Origin: a virus
Length of the DNA stretch: 54,443 nt
Reading direction: 5' to 3' (one strand)
IMG/VR virus record: IMGVR_UViG_3300032093_000180
Coordinates: 1-54,443 of that record
Part shown: positions 7,518 through 15,509 of the stretch, one piece after another
Layout of the letters: each line of letters starts with the position of its first letter
Numbering within the stretch: the stretch's first letter is position 1
Translations under genes and position numbers: made by a program
The notes under the pieces: model-generated
The model's database searches: none
What the model was told of the DNA's origin: nothing
What the model saw: the letters and a program-made list of their open reading frames with translations, nothing else

Positions 7518-7608
7518 TTACGATGAAGCCATCGAGCAGGCCCTCGACGCAATTGTCGAAACAAGGCTGATGATCAACGCCATCAGGCACATGAAGGGCG
7601 ACCAGTGA
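7408..7608 (+). CDS. Small early protein, MMAENALKEAH family
   Basis: 66 residues from ATG 7408, overlapping the sigma-like gene by 110 bases. The helical pattern AENALKEAHKHMLNRDYDEAIEQALDA resembles a single tetratricopeptide-like pair, and VETRLMINAI follows. Similar short proteins sit next to Cas4-like nucleases in other phages. An internal start near 7465 (MMAEN) would shorten the overlap. The stop overlaps the GTG of the next gene. Confidence 0.65.
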   Translation: MKSTDTSMTSSLIDYAHPCMMAENALKEAHKHMLNRDYDEAIEQALDAIVETRLMINAIRHMKGDQ

Positions 7609-8291
7609 AAAACCCCCCTGCATGGAGTTACTCCAGCATCACGCTGTTTGAGCAGTGCCCCAAGAAGTACTACCACCTGCGGGTGGCCAAAGACATCAAG
7701 GAGCCTGACAGTGAGGCCATGATGTACGGCAAGGACGTACACACGGCAGCGGAGAAATTCATGCGGGACGGCACCCCATTGCCTGAGAAGTATGCGTTCA
7801 TGCGTCCGATGCTGGAGAAGCTCCAAGCCATACCCGGTGACAAACACTGTGAACTCAAGATGGGCCTCAAGAAGGTGGACGGGCGGCTTATGCCGTGCGG
7901 CTTCTTTGACAAGGAGGTGTGGTTCAGGGGAGTGGCTGACCTGTTGATCATCAACAAGGACAAGGGTGAGGGGCGCGTCATTGACTACAAGACTGGCAAG
8001 AGCGCCAAGTACGCGGATACCAAGCAGCTTGCCCTGATGGCGGCATGTGTGTTTGCGCACTTCCCAGAGGTGAAGGTGGTCAAGTCAGGGCTGCTGTTCG
8101 TGGTGAGCGAAGAGTTTGTAAAGGCGCAGTTCAAGGCTGAGACTGGCTACAGTATCTTTTCAGAACTCGATGACACACTGACCGCCAGAGAGGCCGCGTA
8201 TGAGTCCGAGGTGTTCAACCCCAAGCGTAATTTCAGTTGCAAGGCGTGGTGCCCTGTGCTAATCTGTCCGCATAATGGAAGGAGCGAATGA
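7605..8291 (+). CDS. Cas4/RecB-like PD-(D/E)XK exonuclease
   Basis: 228 residues from GTG 7605. It opens with the RecB-nuclease motif SYSSITLFEQCPKKYY, then GKDVHTAAE (His46), GVADLL (Asp112), VIDYKTGK (Asp127, Lys129) and a Gln141 helix. A single early Cys18 and a C-terminal C-x3-C-x4-C (212, 216, 221) match the split iron-sulfur cluster of Cas4 and AddB nucleases. It probably processes DNA ends during phage replication or recombination. No CRISPR genes are present, so the name implies fold only. Confidence 0.88.
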   Translation: MKNPPAWSYSSITLFEQCPKKYYHLRVAKDIKEPDSEAMMYGKDVHTAAEKFMRDGTPLPEKYAFMRPMLEKLQAIPGDKHCELKMGLKKVDGRLMPCGFFDKEVWFRGVADLLIINKDKGEGRVIDYKTGKSAKYADTKQLALMAACVFAHFPEVKVVKSGLLFVVSEEFVKAQFKAETGYSIFSELDDTLTAREAAYESEVFNPKRNFSCKAWCPVLICPHNGRSE

Positions 8292-8608
8292 TGCCCTACA
8301 AAAACAAAGCTGATCGTGACCCCAAGCACGAATGGCAGCTTGAGAAGAAGCGCGATGGTGCCCATGAGGCACGGATGGAGCGTCAACGCGCCCGTCGAGC
8401 CATCGACAAAAAACACCCCGACCGCAACGGTAACGGCACTGCCGACATCCGTGAGGGCAAAGACGTTGCCCACCGCGTAGCCCTGAGCAAGGGTGGCAGT
8501 AACAAACACGGTGTGCAGATCGAGCCGTCCTCAAAGAACCGTTCATTCAAACGCGCTTCCAACCACAAGGTGGTGTCGGAAGTCAGCACCCGAGAGCGCA
8601 AGAAATAA
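8288..8608 (+). CDS. Basic HNH-like (degenerate) protein
   Basis: 106 residues, highly basic. The N-terminal half is a charged helix (KHEWQLEKKRDGAHEARMERQR), followed by DRNGNGTAD, which looks like a calcium-loop consensus, then KDVAHRVALSKGGSN and SKNRSFKR. The A-H-R-x-A-L-S-K-G-G-S-N block resembles the core of HNH nucleases without a convincing full catalytic set. Such proteins are common in phages. It is the last gene before a structured gap. Confidence 0.6.
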   Translation: MMPYKNKADRDPKHEWQLEKKRDGAHEARMERQRARRAIDKKHPDRNGNGTADIREGKDVAHRVALSKGGSNKHGVQIEPSSKNRSFKRASNHKVVSEVSTRERKK

Positions 8609-8615
8609 AGTTTGG

Positions 8616-8773
8616 GGCGTCACCCAAGTAAGGTGTGGGTGATAAGTGACGCCAGGGTTGCAGAGCCCTCCATAGTGAATAACTACACCAGTCAGCACGG
8701 TTGCTCCCCTTTCTCAGCCGGGAACTGACGGACACTCCGGAAAGACGGAGATTTCCTTCAAACGTCATGTTTG
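8616..8773 (+). ncRNA. Chain of five hairpins upstream of helicase gene
   Basis: This 189-base gap is unusual in an operon of overlapping genes. Perfect inverted repeats follow one another. H1 is GGCGTCAC (8616-8623) with GTGACGCC (8646-8653). H2 is AGGGTT with AGCCCT around a GCAG loop (8654-8669, one G-U pair). H3 is GTCAG (8691-8695) with CTGAC (8725-8729), plus inner CGG/CCG. H4 is CTCCG with CGGAG around GAAAGA (8735-8750). H5 is CAAAC with GTTTG around GTCAT (8759-8773). The helicase ribosome site TTGGAG (8787-8792) follows. It could be a cis-regulatory leader or processed small RNA. It matches no family I recognise. Confidence 0.5.
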
Positions 8774-8797
8774 GAGTGCAACGATATTGGAGCGTAC

Positions 8798-10345
8798 ATG
8801 GAGATCATTGAGAACAAGGCACTGCTGCTGACAGTGCGCAACCCGGATCGGATCACAACCGTGATTCCGAAGAGCAAGGTACTGGAGCATGGTGACGGTA
8901 TCGCCAGAGTGCTGGTCAACTGGGGGCTTGAAGAGTCCATCATCCTCAAGAACTTAAAGATCAACGCACCCTCACCCATCACCGGCCGTTACAAATGGCC
9001 CGGGCTCAACAAACCGTTTGAGCACCAGAAGACCACTGCATCTTTCCTCACCCTCCACCGCAGGGCGTTCTGCTTCAACGAGCAGGGGACGGGTAAGACT
9101 GCCTCCGTCATCTGGGCATCGGACTACCTGATGAACCTTGGCATCGTCAAGCGGGTGCTGGTCATCTGCCCGCTGTCCATTATGGATGCTGCCTGGAGGG
9201 GTGACCTCTTCCGGTTCGCCATGCACCGCAGGGTTGATGTTGCCCACGGCAAGCCCGAGAAGCGCAAAGAGATCGTGCTCGGAGATGCGGAGTTTGTAGT
9301 CATCAACTACGACGGTGTTGAGATCGTCGCTGATGAGATTAAGAAAGGTGGCTTTGACCTTGTGGTCGTGGATGAGGCCAACGCATACAAGAACCCGCAG
9401 ACCAAACGCTGGAAGGTGCTGAACTCTCTGCTCACACCCAACACATGGCTGTGGATGCTCACTGGCACCCCGGCATCTCAATCGCCTGTGGATGCCTATG
9501 GTCTGGCCAAGCTGGTCAGCCCGAACAACGTGCCACGCTTTGGTGGTGCGTTCAAGGACTTGGTGATGAACAAGGTCACGCAGTTCAAGTGGGTGCCCAA
9601 ACCCAACGCGCAGACCACGGTGCATAAGGTCTTGCAGCCTGCCATCCGGTTCACCAAAGAGCAGTGCCTGGACCTGCCTGAAATGTCTTACACGTTCAGG
9701 GATGTACCGCTTACCGCCCAGCAGATCAAGTACTACGAGCTACTGCGCAAACAACTGATCGTACAGGCCGCAGGAGAAGAGATCACCACGGTCAACGCAG
9801 CGGCCAACCTCAACAAGCTGCTGCAACTCTCAGGCGGTGCGGTGTATTCCGACACTGGAGAGATTGTGCAGTTCGACGCCAGCAACCGCTTGGCGGTGTT
9901 GCGTGAAGTCGTTGAGGAGTCAAGCCATAAGGTGTTGGTGTTTGTGCCATACAGACACGCCATCGAGTTGGTGTCCGAAGACCTAAAGAAGCACGGGTAC
10001 AGCACCGCCGTGATTCACGGGGGCATATCCGCAACCAATCGGGCCGACATCTTCCAGCGGTTCCAGACCCAGCCAGACCCACAGGTGCTGGTCATCCAGC
10101 CGCAAGCCGCATCACACGGCGTCACCCTCCATGCCGCAAACACAATCGTGTACTGGAGCCCCGTGATGTCCGTGGAAACGTACCTGCAATGCAACGCACG
10201 TGTGCATCGCGCAGGGCAGAAGAACCCCTCGGTGGTCGTCCACCTGCAAGGCAGTGGGGTGGAGAAGAGGATGTACGCCATGCTCAAAAACAAGATGGAC
10301 ATCCACATCAAGATCGTGGACCTCTACGGGGAACTACTGAGTTGA
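8798..10345 (+). CDS. SNF2-type superfamily 2 helicase/ATPase
   Basis: 515 residues from ATG 8798, 5 bases after TTGGAG (8787-8792). An in-frame TTG at 8771 is less likely. Helicase motifs are in order: FEHQKTT (Q-like), GTGKT (97-101), motif II DEAN (192-195), TGTP (222-225), then the second RecA fold with VLVFVPYRHAIEL and the arginine-finger motif QCNARVHRAGQ (464-474). This is the compact SNF2/Rad54-like phage type, a DNA translocase probably acting in replication or recombination. It follows the structured gap, so its expression may be controlled separately. Confidence 0.92.
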   Translation: MEIIENKALLLTVRNPDRITTVIPKSKVLEHGDGIARVLVNWGLEESIILKNLKINAPSPITGRYKWPGLNKPFEHQKTTASFLTLHRRAFCFNEQGTGKTASVIWASDYLMNLGIVKRVLVICPLSIMDAAWRGDLFRFAMHRRVDVAHGKPEKRKEIVLGDAEFVVINYDGVEIVADEIKKGGFDLVVVDEANAYKNPQTKRWKVLNSLLTPNTWLWMLTGTPASQSPVDAYGLAKLVSPNNVPRFGGAFKDLVMNKVTQFKWVPKPNAQTTVHKVLQPAIRFTKEQCLDLPEMSYTFRDVPLTAQQIKYYELLRKQLIVQAAGEEITTVNAAANLNKLLQLSGGAVYSDTGEIVQFDASNRLAVLREVVEESSHKVLVFVPYRHAIELVSEDLKKHGYSTAVIHGGISATNRADIFQRFQTQPDPQVLVIQPQAASHGVTLHAANTIVYWSPVMSVETYLQCNARVHRAGQKNPSVVVHLQGSGVEKRMYAMLKNKMDIHIKIVDLYGELLS

Positions 10346-10361
10346 GGAGGAGAAAAAAACT

Positions 10362-10390
10362 ATTGACAATGACACTCTGTCAATTATACT
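10362..10390 (+). promoter_or_regulatory. Sigma-70 promoter with embedded operator-like palindrome
   Basis: -35 TTGACA (10363-10368) and -10 TATACT (10385-10390) are separated by 16 bases, close to consensus. The perfect inverted repeat ATTGACA (10362-10368) and TGTCAAT (10378-10384) has a 9-base centre, covers the -35 and spacer, and could bind a dimeric repressor. The expected transcription start, about 10396-10398, falls directly at ATG 10399. Confidence 0.7.
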
Positions 10391-10398
10391 GGGCCCCC

Positions 10399-10791
10399 AT
10401 GAAAACCAGACTACCGCTGCCTCCTGCTGCGCACTTGCATGAGTTGTTTGTCTACAAAGATGGCCTGCTTATATGGCGGGAGAGCAGAAAACACGGCAAG
10501 GTAAAGGCAGGTGCAGTTGCTGGATGGAAGTCCAAAACGGATGGATATGTTCGGATATGTATAGAAGGGATGCAGTACGCCGCGCATCGCTTGGTATGGC
10601 GCATGCACAACCCTCGCGGGGCAATCCCATTCATTCTTGACCACATTGACGGAGACCGTTCAAACAATCGAATCGAAAATTTAAGGAAAGTAACACCCAC
10701 TGAAAACAGACACAACAGAAGACCCCGGAAACAAGGGGTTGTTGGATCAGGTAAGTTGCAGCAGCTTTTACAAGAAAGGAGATCACAATGA
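10399..10791 (+). CDS. HNH homing-type endonuclease
   Basis: 130 residues. A classical phage HNH core: AAHRLVWRMHNPRGAIPF, then LDHIDGDRSNNRIENLR with the His/Asp/Asn residues, and V-T-P-T-E-N-R-H-N. The usual C-terminal AP2-like DNA-binding part is replaced by a short basic tail, so it may be shortened. The start is uncertain. ATG 10399 lies at the predicted transcription start of its own promoter and would be leaderless. In-frame ATG 10369 follows GAGGAGG (10344-10350) and could be used from operon transcripts. It looks like an inserted selfish gene. Confidence 0.85.
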   Translation: MKTRLPLPPAAHLHELFVYKDGLLIWRESRKHGKVKAGAVAGWKSKTDGYVRICIEGMQYAAHRLVWRMHNPRGAIPFILDHIDGDRSNNRIENLRKVTPTENRHNRRPRKQGVVGSGKLQQLLQERRSQ

Positions 10792-11183
10792 CCGAAGACA
10801 TATCGGTAGACAAACTTGTCAGCGTCTACATCAAGATGCGCGACAAACGCAGCGCCCTCTTACGCGAGTATGAGGAACAAGATGGGGAGATCAAGGAGCA
10901 GATGGAAACACTGGAGAGCAAGCTGCTCGACCTGTGCAAGTCCATCGGCGCTGATAGCCTCAAGACCCAACATGGAACCGTCATTCGCACAGTGAAGACC
11001 CGTTACTGGACGAGCGATTGGAACTCCATGCACAAGTTCATCATGCAGCACAACATGCCTGATCTGCTGGAAAAGCGCATCAGCCAGACTGTCATGAAGC
11101 AACTGATCGAAGAGAACCCCGACATGATGCCACCCAACCTGAATGTCGATAGCCGGTACGCAGTTACCATAAGGAGAAGCTAA
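10788..11183 (+). CDS. Conserved phage protein with coiled coil
   Basis: 131 residues behind AAGGAG, with an ATGA overlap to the HNH gene. Residues about 8-48 form a charged coiled coil (YIKMRDKRSALLREYEEQ, IKEQMETLESKLLDL). The rest contains GTVIRTVKTRYW and a short helix, and ends in PPNLNVDSRYAVTIRR, an end commonly seen in phage early proteins near ssDNA-binding genes. A replication-accessory role is possible but not shown. Confidence 0.65.
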   Translation: MTEDISVDKLVSVYIKMRDKRSALLREYEEQDGEIKEQMETLESKLLDLCKSIGADSLKTQHGTVIRTVKTRYWTSDWNSMHKFIMQHNMPDLLEKRISQTVMKQLIEENPDMMPPNLNVDSRYAVTIRRS

Positions 11184-11384
11184 GTGCAAAACCAAAACAT
11201 GACGGTCAAGGAGGTTGCAGATTTTCTGCGCGTCTCCCGCCAGACCGTGTACACGATGGTCAAAGAGGGAAGGCTTCCGCATTTCCGAATTGGCAACAAG
11301 GTCCGCTTCAAACAGAGCGACATTGAGGCCCTGACCTCGACCGCAAAAACCAACCCCGCAACTACTGGAGTAAATGATGAGTGA
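11184..11384 (+). CDS. Excisionase-family (MerR-like) HTH protein
   Basis: 66 residues from GTG 11184, with AAGGAG 8 bases upstream. The sequence MTVKEVADFLRVSRQTVYTM, then VKEGRLPHFRIGNKVRFKQSDIEAL is the standard helix-turn-helix plus wing of the excisionase/HTH_17 family. No integrase is visible in the window, so it is more probably a transcription or replication regulator than an excisionase. Confidence 0.85.
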   Translation: MQNQNMTVKEVADFLRVSRQTVYTMVKEGRLPHFRIGNKVRFKQSDIEALTSTAKTNPATTGVNDE

Positions 11385-12297
11385 ACTGACCCTGTTTTCC
11401 AAAGGCGGCAACACCCTGCCCGCGCACCTGCGCAACATCGAACTTGATGAGACCACGAAAGCCCTGATGGGCGGCAGTGGCGGTGGCAGCGGCAAACGTA
11501 TTTCTATCCGTGGCGGCGTGTTCCGCATGCTCGTGGATGGCAAGGAAGTTGCCCAGAACGAAGACCGCTCGATGAACATTGTGATCGTGGCTGCAAACGC
11601 CAACGTGTCACGCAGCTTCTACGCTGGAGATTATGAAGAAGGCAAAAACATTTCCCCCGACTGCTGGTCCAATGACGGCATCTCCCCCGATGTCAAGGTC
11701 TCAGAACCGCAGGCATCCAAGTGCGCCTCATGCCCGCAGAATGTCGCAGGCTCTGCGAAACAGGGCGGCGGTCGTGCTTGCCGTTTCAGCCAACGCATGG
11801 CTGTGATGCTGGAGAACGATCTGCAAGGTGACATCTACCAACTGACCCTGCCCGCGCAATCCATCTTTGGAAACGTGGAGAACGGCAAGATGCCCATGCA
11901 GGCATACGCTAAGTTCTTGGGTGGTCATGGCCTCCCGATCACCGCAGTGGTCACCGAGATGCGGTTCGATACCGCCAGTGCCACTCCCAAACTGACCTTC
12001 AAGGCAGTGCGTCCGCTGGAGGCCGATGAGATGGCCAACTGCCAAGAGAAGGGCCGCAGCACTGAGGCCAAGGCAGCAATCAGCCAGACCCCTGCGGCGC
12101 TTGATGGAGCCAAGCCCAAGGCTGTTGCAGCCGCTCCCGCCGTGAGCACCGACGATGGGGATGATGAGGACGAGGCACCCGCACCGGCCAAGGTCAAAGT
12201 CAAGGCCGAAGAAGTGCCTGCTGAGGAGCCGACCAAGCGCCCCAAGAAAGCCGCACCGAAAGATGTGAGCGCCATCTTGGACGACTGGGCTGAGTAA
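11377..12297 (+). CDS. Possible ssDNA-binding protein with acidic tail
   Basis: 306 residues from ATG 11377, 6 bases after GGAG; ATG 11374 is the alternative. A folded part (about 1-215) includes a Gly-rich loop, a Cys-rich segment (SKCASCPQN then GRACRF) and beta-like strands. A long Ala/Pro/acidic linker (about 230-290) follows, and the end DVSAILDDWAE is acidic with a terminal aromatic, as in SSB and T7 gp2.5 tails that bind replication partners. The placement between helicase and primase agrees. The assignment is an inference from architecture, not from a recognised fold. Confidence 0.5.
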   Translation: MSELTLFSKGGNTLPAHLRNIELDETTKALMGGSGGGSGKRISIRGGVFRMLVDGKEVAQNEDRSMNIVIVAANANVSRSFYAGDYEEGKNISPDCWSNDGISPDVKVSEPQASKCASCPQNVAGSAKQGGGRACRFSQRMAVMLENDLQGDIYQLTLPAQSIFGNVENGKMPMQAYAKFLGGHGLPITAVVTEMRFDTASATPKLTFKAVRPLEADEMANCQEKGRSTEAKAAISQTPAALDGAKPKAVAAAPAVSTDDGDDEDEAPAPAKVKVKAEEVPAEEPTKRPKKAAPKDVSAILDDWAE

Positions 12298-12343
12298 GGA
12301 GCCTGGGGGGAAAGCGGATACAGCGAGTACCCCCACCCACACT
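12296..12343 (+). promoter_or_regulatory. Hairpin between Shine-Dalgarno site and start codon
   Basis: The HTH gene at 12344 has no purine-rich site just upstream (only CCCACACT). AAGGAG lies at 12296-12301, 42 bases away. Between them TGGGGG (12304-12309) can pair with CCCCCA (12330-12335). If folded, the effective spacing to ATG becomes about 10 bases, comparable to the folded initiation site known for T4 gene 38. Confidence 0.4.
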
Positions 12344-12583
12344 ATGAACAACAGAGGCTACTCACGCAAATTTGCAGCCGCCAACAAGAAGGCAGACTCA
12401 TCCCATGTGGGTGTGCGGCTTGGGCGTATCTGCATAGCCGAGGACATCCCGGTTCCTGATGTGGCTGAGTACCTTGGTGTGTCCCGTCAGGCCGTGTACC
12501 TGTGGTTCTTAGGCAAGTCCACCCCGCATCCCAAGATGCGCGAGACGCTGAACGAACTGATCACAAGGTTCAAGGCTAAATAA
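12344..12583 (+). CDS. Small helix-turn-helix DNA-binding protein
   Basis: 79 residues with a basic N-terminus (residues 1-18). IAEDIPVPDVAEYLGVSRQAVYLW forms an XRE/Cro-like helix-turn-helix with the recognition helix at about residues 47-55, followed by PHPKMRETLNELITRF. A possible regulator of the replication region. Its initiation site may be formed by an RNA hairpin. Confidence 0.75.
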   Translation: MNNRGYSRKFAAANKKADSSHVGVRLGRICIAEDIPVPDVAEYLGVSRQAVYLWFLGKSTPHPKMRETLNELITRFKAK

Positions 12584-12635
12584 CCCAACAATTTCGCCCA
12601 CTGCCGCCAGTAGTGGGTTGCTGAGAGAGCGAACG

Positions 12636-15509
12636 ATGACCTCACGGATTCCCTTTCTCTCTTCTGTTTTGGCAGAAGAGGGACTGTACTGTGTGGTTGG
12701 GTTGAAGAAAGGTGCTCCGAGACAGACGTTTGTAGAGTCAATTGAAGAGATCGACGGTGTAGTGGATGGCTTGATCGCGCAAGGGTATGACGCATATTTT
12801 GGATGTGCCAAGTACTTGAACGCGGCAGAAGGACGCACAGCGCAGAACGCCAAATGGTTCAAAGCCTTTTGGATTGATCTGGACTGCGGCGAGGAAAAGC
12901 CATACGAAACACAGGCCGATGCGCTTGAGGCTCTCAAAGGTTTTGTCAAGGTCACTGGACTACCAAGGCCAACCATAATCAACTCAGGCAGAGGTGTTCA
13001 CGCATACTGGACACTGACAGCGCCGATCTTCTACAACGACTGGAAGCCCACAGCCGAAGCCTTCAAGAAGTTCTGCGCGGTATACAACCTCAAGGCCGAC
13101 CCTGCGGTGACTGCTGATGCAGCCCGCATCCTGCGCGTCCCAGAGACGCTGAACTACAAAGACAGCCCACCAAAGCCGGTTGATGTCATGCTGGTGTCCC
13201 CAGCGATCACACTGAGCCGGTTCCAAGAGATCGTTGGGATCGGAGCAGAAGAGGGTGAGCCTGATCTGCCGTTTGCCAAGAACGTGCCCCGCAAGGTACT
13301 GGATGCCACGACCCGCGCATTGATGGGTAACAGCGTCTCAAAGTTTGGCACCATCATGCGCAAGAGCGCCCACGGCAAAGGCTGTGCCCAGCTTGTCCAC
13401 ATCTACCGCAACCAAGAAGAAACAGAAGAACCACTGTGGAGGGCGGGGCTGTCAATCGCGGTCAACTGCGAAGATGGTGAACTGGCAATCCACAAGATAT
13501 CCCACGGTCATCCAGAGTACGACCCGACGGAGACGCAGACCAAAGCCGATACGCTGATTGGCAAGCCATACAAGTGCGCCACCTTCCAGGGGCTGAACCC
13601 GGGCGGGTGCGATGAGTGCCCCAATCGCGGCAAGATCACTTCCCCCATCCAGATTGGCGCATCCATTGCAGAGGCCAAGGCCGAGGACAACATTGTTGTC
13701 ATGCGCAACGCGGTGCTGGAGGAGGAAGTCACTGTTGAGATTCCCGAGTACCCGTTTCCATATTTCCGTGGCAAGAACGGTGGTGTGTATCGGCGGGAGT
13801 TGCCCGGTGAGCGAAAGCGCAAGAAGGACGACGATGACGATGATGAGCCACAAGACAAGCTCGTCTATGAGTACGACCTGTATGTGGTCAAGAGGCTGGA
13901 CGACCCAGATGTTGGGGAGTCGCTGTGGATGCGGCTGCACATGCCCAAGGACGGCATCAAAGAGTTTTCGTGCCCACTCTCAAGCGTCATGTCACGCGAC
14001 AAGCTCAGAGATGTGCTGTCGTTTCAGGGTGTGGCGGCATACAACGCAAAACTGGATGGAATCATGGCTTACGTAACAAGATGGGTCAATGAACTGCAAC
14101 AGCTTACTGAGGCTGAGAAGGCCCGCCAGCAGTTTGGCTGGCATGAGAACGACACCAAGTTCGTGGTTGGCAACCGGGAGATATCGGCGTCCGGGGTTGT
14201 GTACAGCCCCTCATCAAACGCCACCGCAGAAGTCGCCGCTGCCTACGGCAAGAAAGGCACCGTGGCCGAGTGGGCGCGTGTTGCCAACATCTATGCTGCA
14301 CCGGGCAATGAGGTGCGGGCGTTCACCCTGTTTTCTGGGTTCGGCTCAACGCTCTTCAAGTTCACCAAGCTCAGTGGTGCCATCATTCACCTGACCAACA
14401 ACGGCTCTGGTGTTGGTAAGACCACCATACAACATATGGTCAACAGCATCTGGGGACGGCCAGTGGAAACACTGCTGAACCAAGAGGACAAGTACCTTGC
14501 CCGTATGCACAGGATTGCAGTGCTGGGCAGCATCCCCGCTACGATTGATGAGTTGACCAATATGCTGGATGAAGAAGTCAGCAACATGGCGTACAGCATC
14601 ACGCACGGGCGGGGGCGTAACCGGATGCAATCCCAGACCAACGCGGAGCGGAGCAACTCTTTGCGCTGGGCACTGATCGCCATCACCTCGGGTAACAAGA
14701 GCCTGTACGACCAGTTGTACAACCTCAAGGATTTCCCAGAGGGCGAACTGATGCGGATACTGGAGTTCTCAGTGTCCAAGAACGACCGGATGAGCAAGGC
14801 CGAGTCCGATGAGGCGTTCAACCCCATGCACGAGAACTACGGCGTGGCCGGTGAAGTGTTCATGCGGTATGTGATTGCCAACCTGCCAGAGGTCAAGAAG
14901 CTGCTCCTCAAGGTGCAGCGCAAGCTGGACAAGGCCGCAGGGTTTACGCAGCGGGAGCGGTTCTGGTCTGCCACCGCAGCATGCGCCATCACCTCGGGCA
15001 TCATCACCAAGAAGCTGGGCCTGCACAACATTGATGTGGCTGCGGTCTACACATGGGCGGTGCAGGAGCTAGGCAGGATGCGGGTTGAGGTGCGCCCTGG
15101 AGTCGTTGGGCCTCTCGCCCATCTGGGTCTGTTCCTCAACGCCCATAACAACAATATGCTCATCGTCAACAGCACTGTGGATAAGCGTTCGGGGTTGAAT
15201 GCGGTACCAGTACGCGAACCAAGGGGTGAGTTGATCACACGCTATGAGCCGGACACCAAGCTCCTGTTCATAACCACCAAAGTTCTTCGTGAGTGGTGCA
15301 GTGAAAACCAAGTGTCCTACAAAGCTCTTGTGGATGACCTGCACCGGCTTGGCGCATGCCAAGGGTCCATCAAGAAGGCGATGTCCCGAGGCTCTGACAT
15401 GTCCACCCCTCCTGTGAACGCGCTGGTGGTCGATTGCAACAAGGCTACGGCGCTGGACCCGGAGGACAAGACCCCGTTGCCCTCTCCAGCAGATGACGAT
15501 AACGAATAG
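12636..15509 (+). CDS. Primase-helicase (AEP-like primase, DUF927-like ATPase)
   Basis: 957 residues from ATG 12636. The N-terminus looks like an archaeo-eukaryotic-type primase: D81-L-D83 metal site, SGRGVHAYW (117-125) and an ILRVP-x-TLNYK block (165-175). Four Cys (C250, C314, C325, C328) may hold zinc or an iron-sulfur cluster, and an Asp-rich linker lies near 398-404. The C-terminal ATPase has Walker A GSGVGKTT (590-597) and Walker B IDEL (637-640), as in DUF927-type helicases. It probably primes and unwinds at the phage fork with the family A polymerase. A hairpin (12597-12617) precedes the gene. Confidence 0.85.
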   Translation: MTSRIPFLSSVLAEEGLYCVVGLKKGAPRQTFVESIEEIDGVVDGLIAQGYDAYFGCAKYLNAAEGRTAQNAKWFKAFWIDLDCGEEKPYETQADALEALKGFVKVTGLPRPTIINSGRGVHAYWTLTAPIFYNDWKPTAEAFKKFCAVYNLKADPAVTADAARILRVPETLNYKDSPPKPVDVMLVSPAITLSRFQEIVGIGAEEGEPDLPFAKNVPRKVLDATTRALMGNSVSKFGTIMRKSAHGKGCAQLVHIYRNQEETEEPLWRAGLSIAVNCEDGELAIHKISHGHPEYDPTETQTKADTLIGKPYKCATFQGLNPGGCDECPNRGKITSPIQIGASIAEAKAEDNIVVMRNAVLEEEVTVEIPEYPFPYFRGKNGGVYRRELPGERKRKKDDDDDDEPQDKLVYEYDLYVVKRLDDPDVGESLWMRLHMPKDGIKEFSCPLSSVMSRDKLRDVLSFQGVAAYNAKLDGIMAYVTRWVNELQQLTEAEKARQQFGWHENDTKFVVGNREISASGVVYSPSSNATAEVAAAYGKKGTVAEWARVANIYAAPGNEVRAFTLFSGFGSTLFKFTKLSGAIIHLTNNGSGVGKTTIQHMVNSIWGRPVETLLNQEDKYLARMHRIAVLGSIPATIDELTNMLDEEVSNMAYSITHGRGRNRMQSQTNAERSNSLRWALIAITSGNKSLYDQLYNLKDFPEGELMRILEFSVSKNDRMSKAESDEAFNPMHENYGVAGEVFMRYVIANLPEVKKLLLKVQRKLDKAAGFTQRERFWSATAACAITSGIITKKLGLHNIDVAAVYTWAVQELGRMRVEVRPGVVGPLAHLGLFLNAHNNNMLIVNSTVDKRSGLNAVPVREPRGELITRYEPDTKLLFITTKVLREWCSENQVSYKALVDDLHRLGACQGSIKKAMSRGSDMSTPPVNALVVDCNKATALDPEDKTPLPSPADDDNE

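Noticed and set aside
8609-8797. tRNA or fragment of a lost gene in the helicase upstream gap
   Set aside because: No acceptor stem, T-loop or anticodon arrangement and no open frame of useful length; the hairpin chain is the only clear structure.
11184-11384. Excisionase as evidence for a temperate life cycle
   Set aside because: The fold is used by many regulators, and no integrase, attachment site or CI-type repressor is visible.
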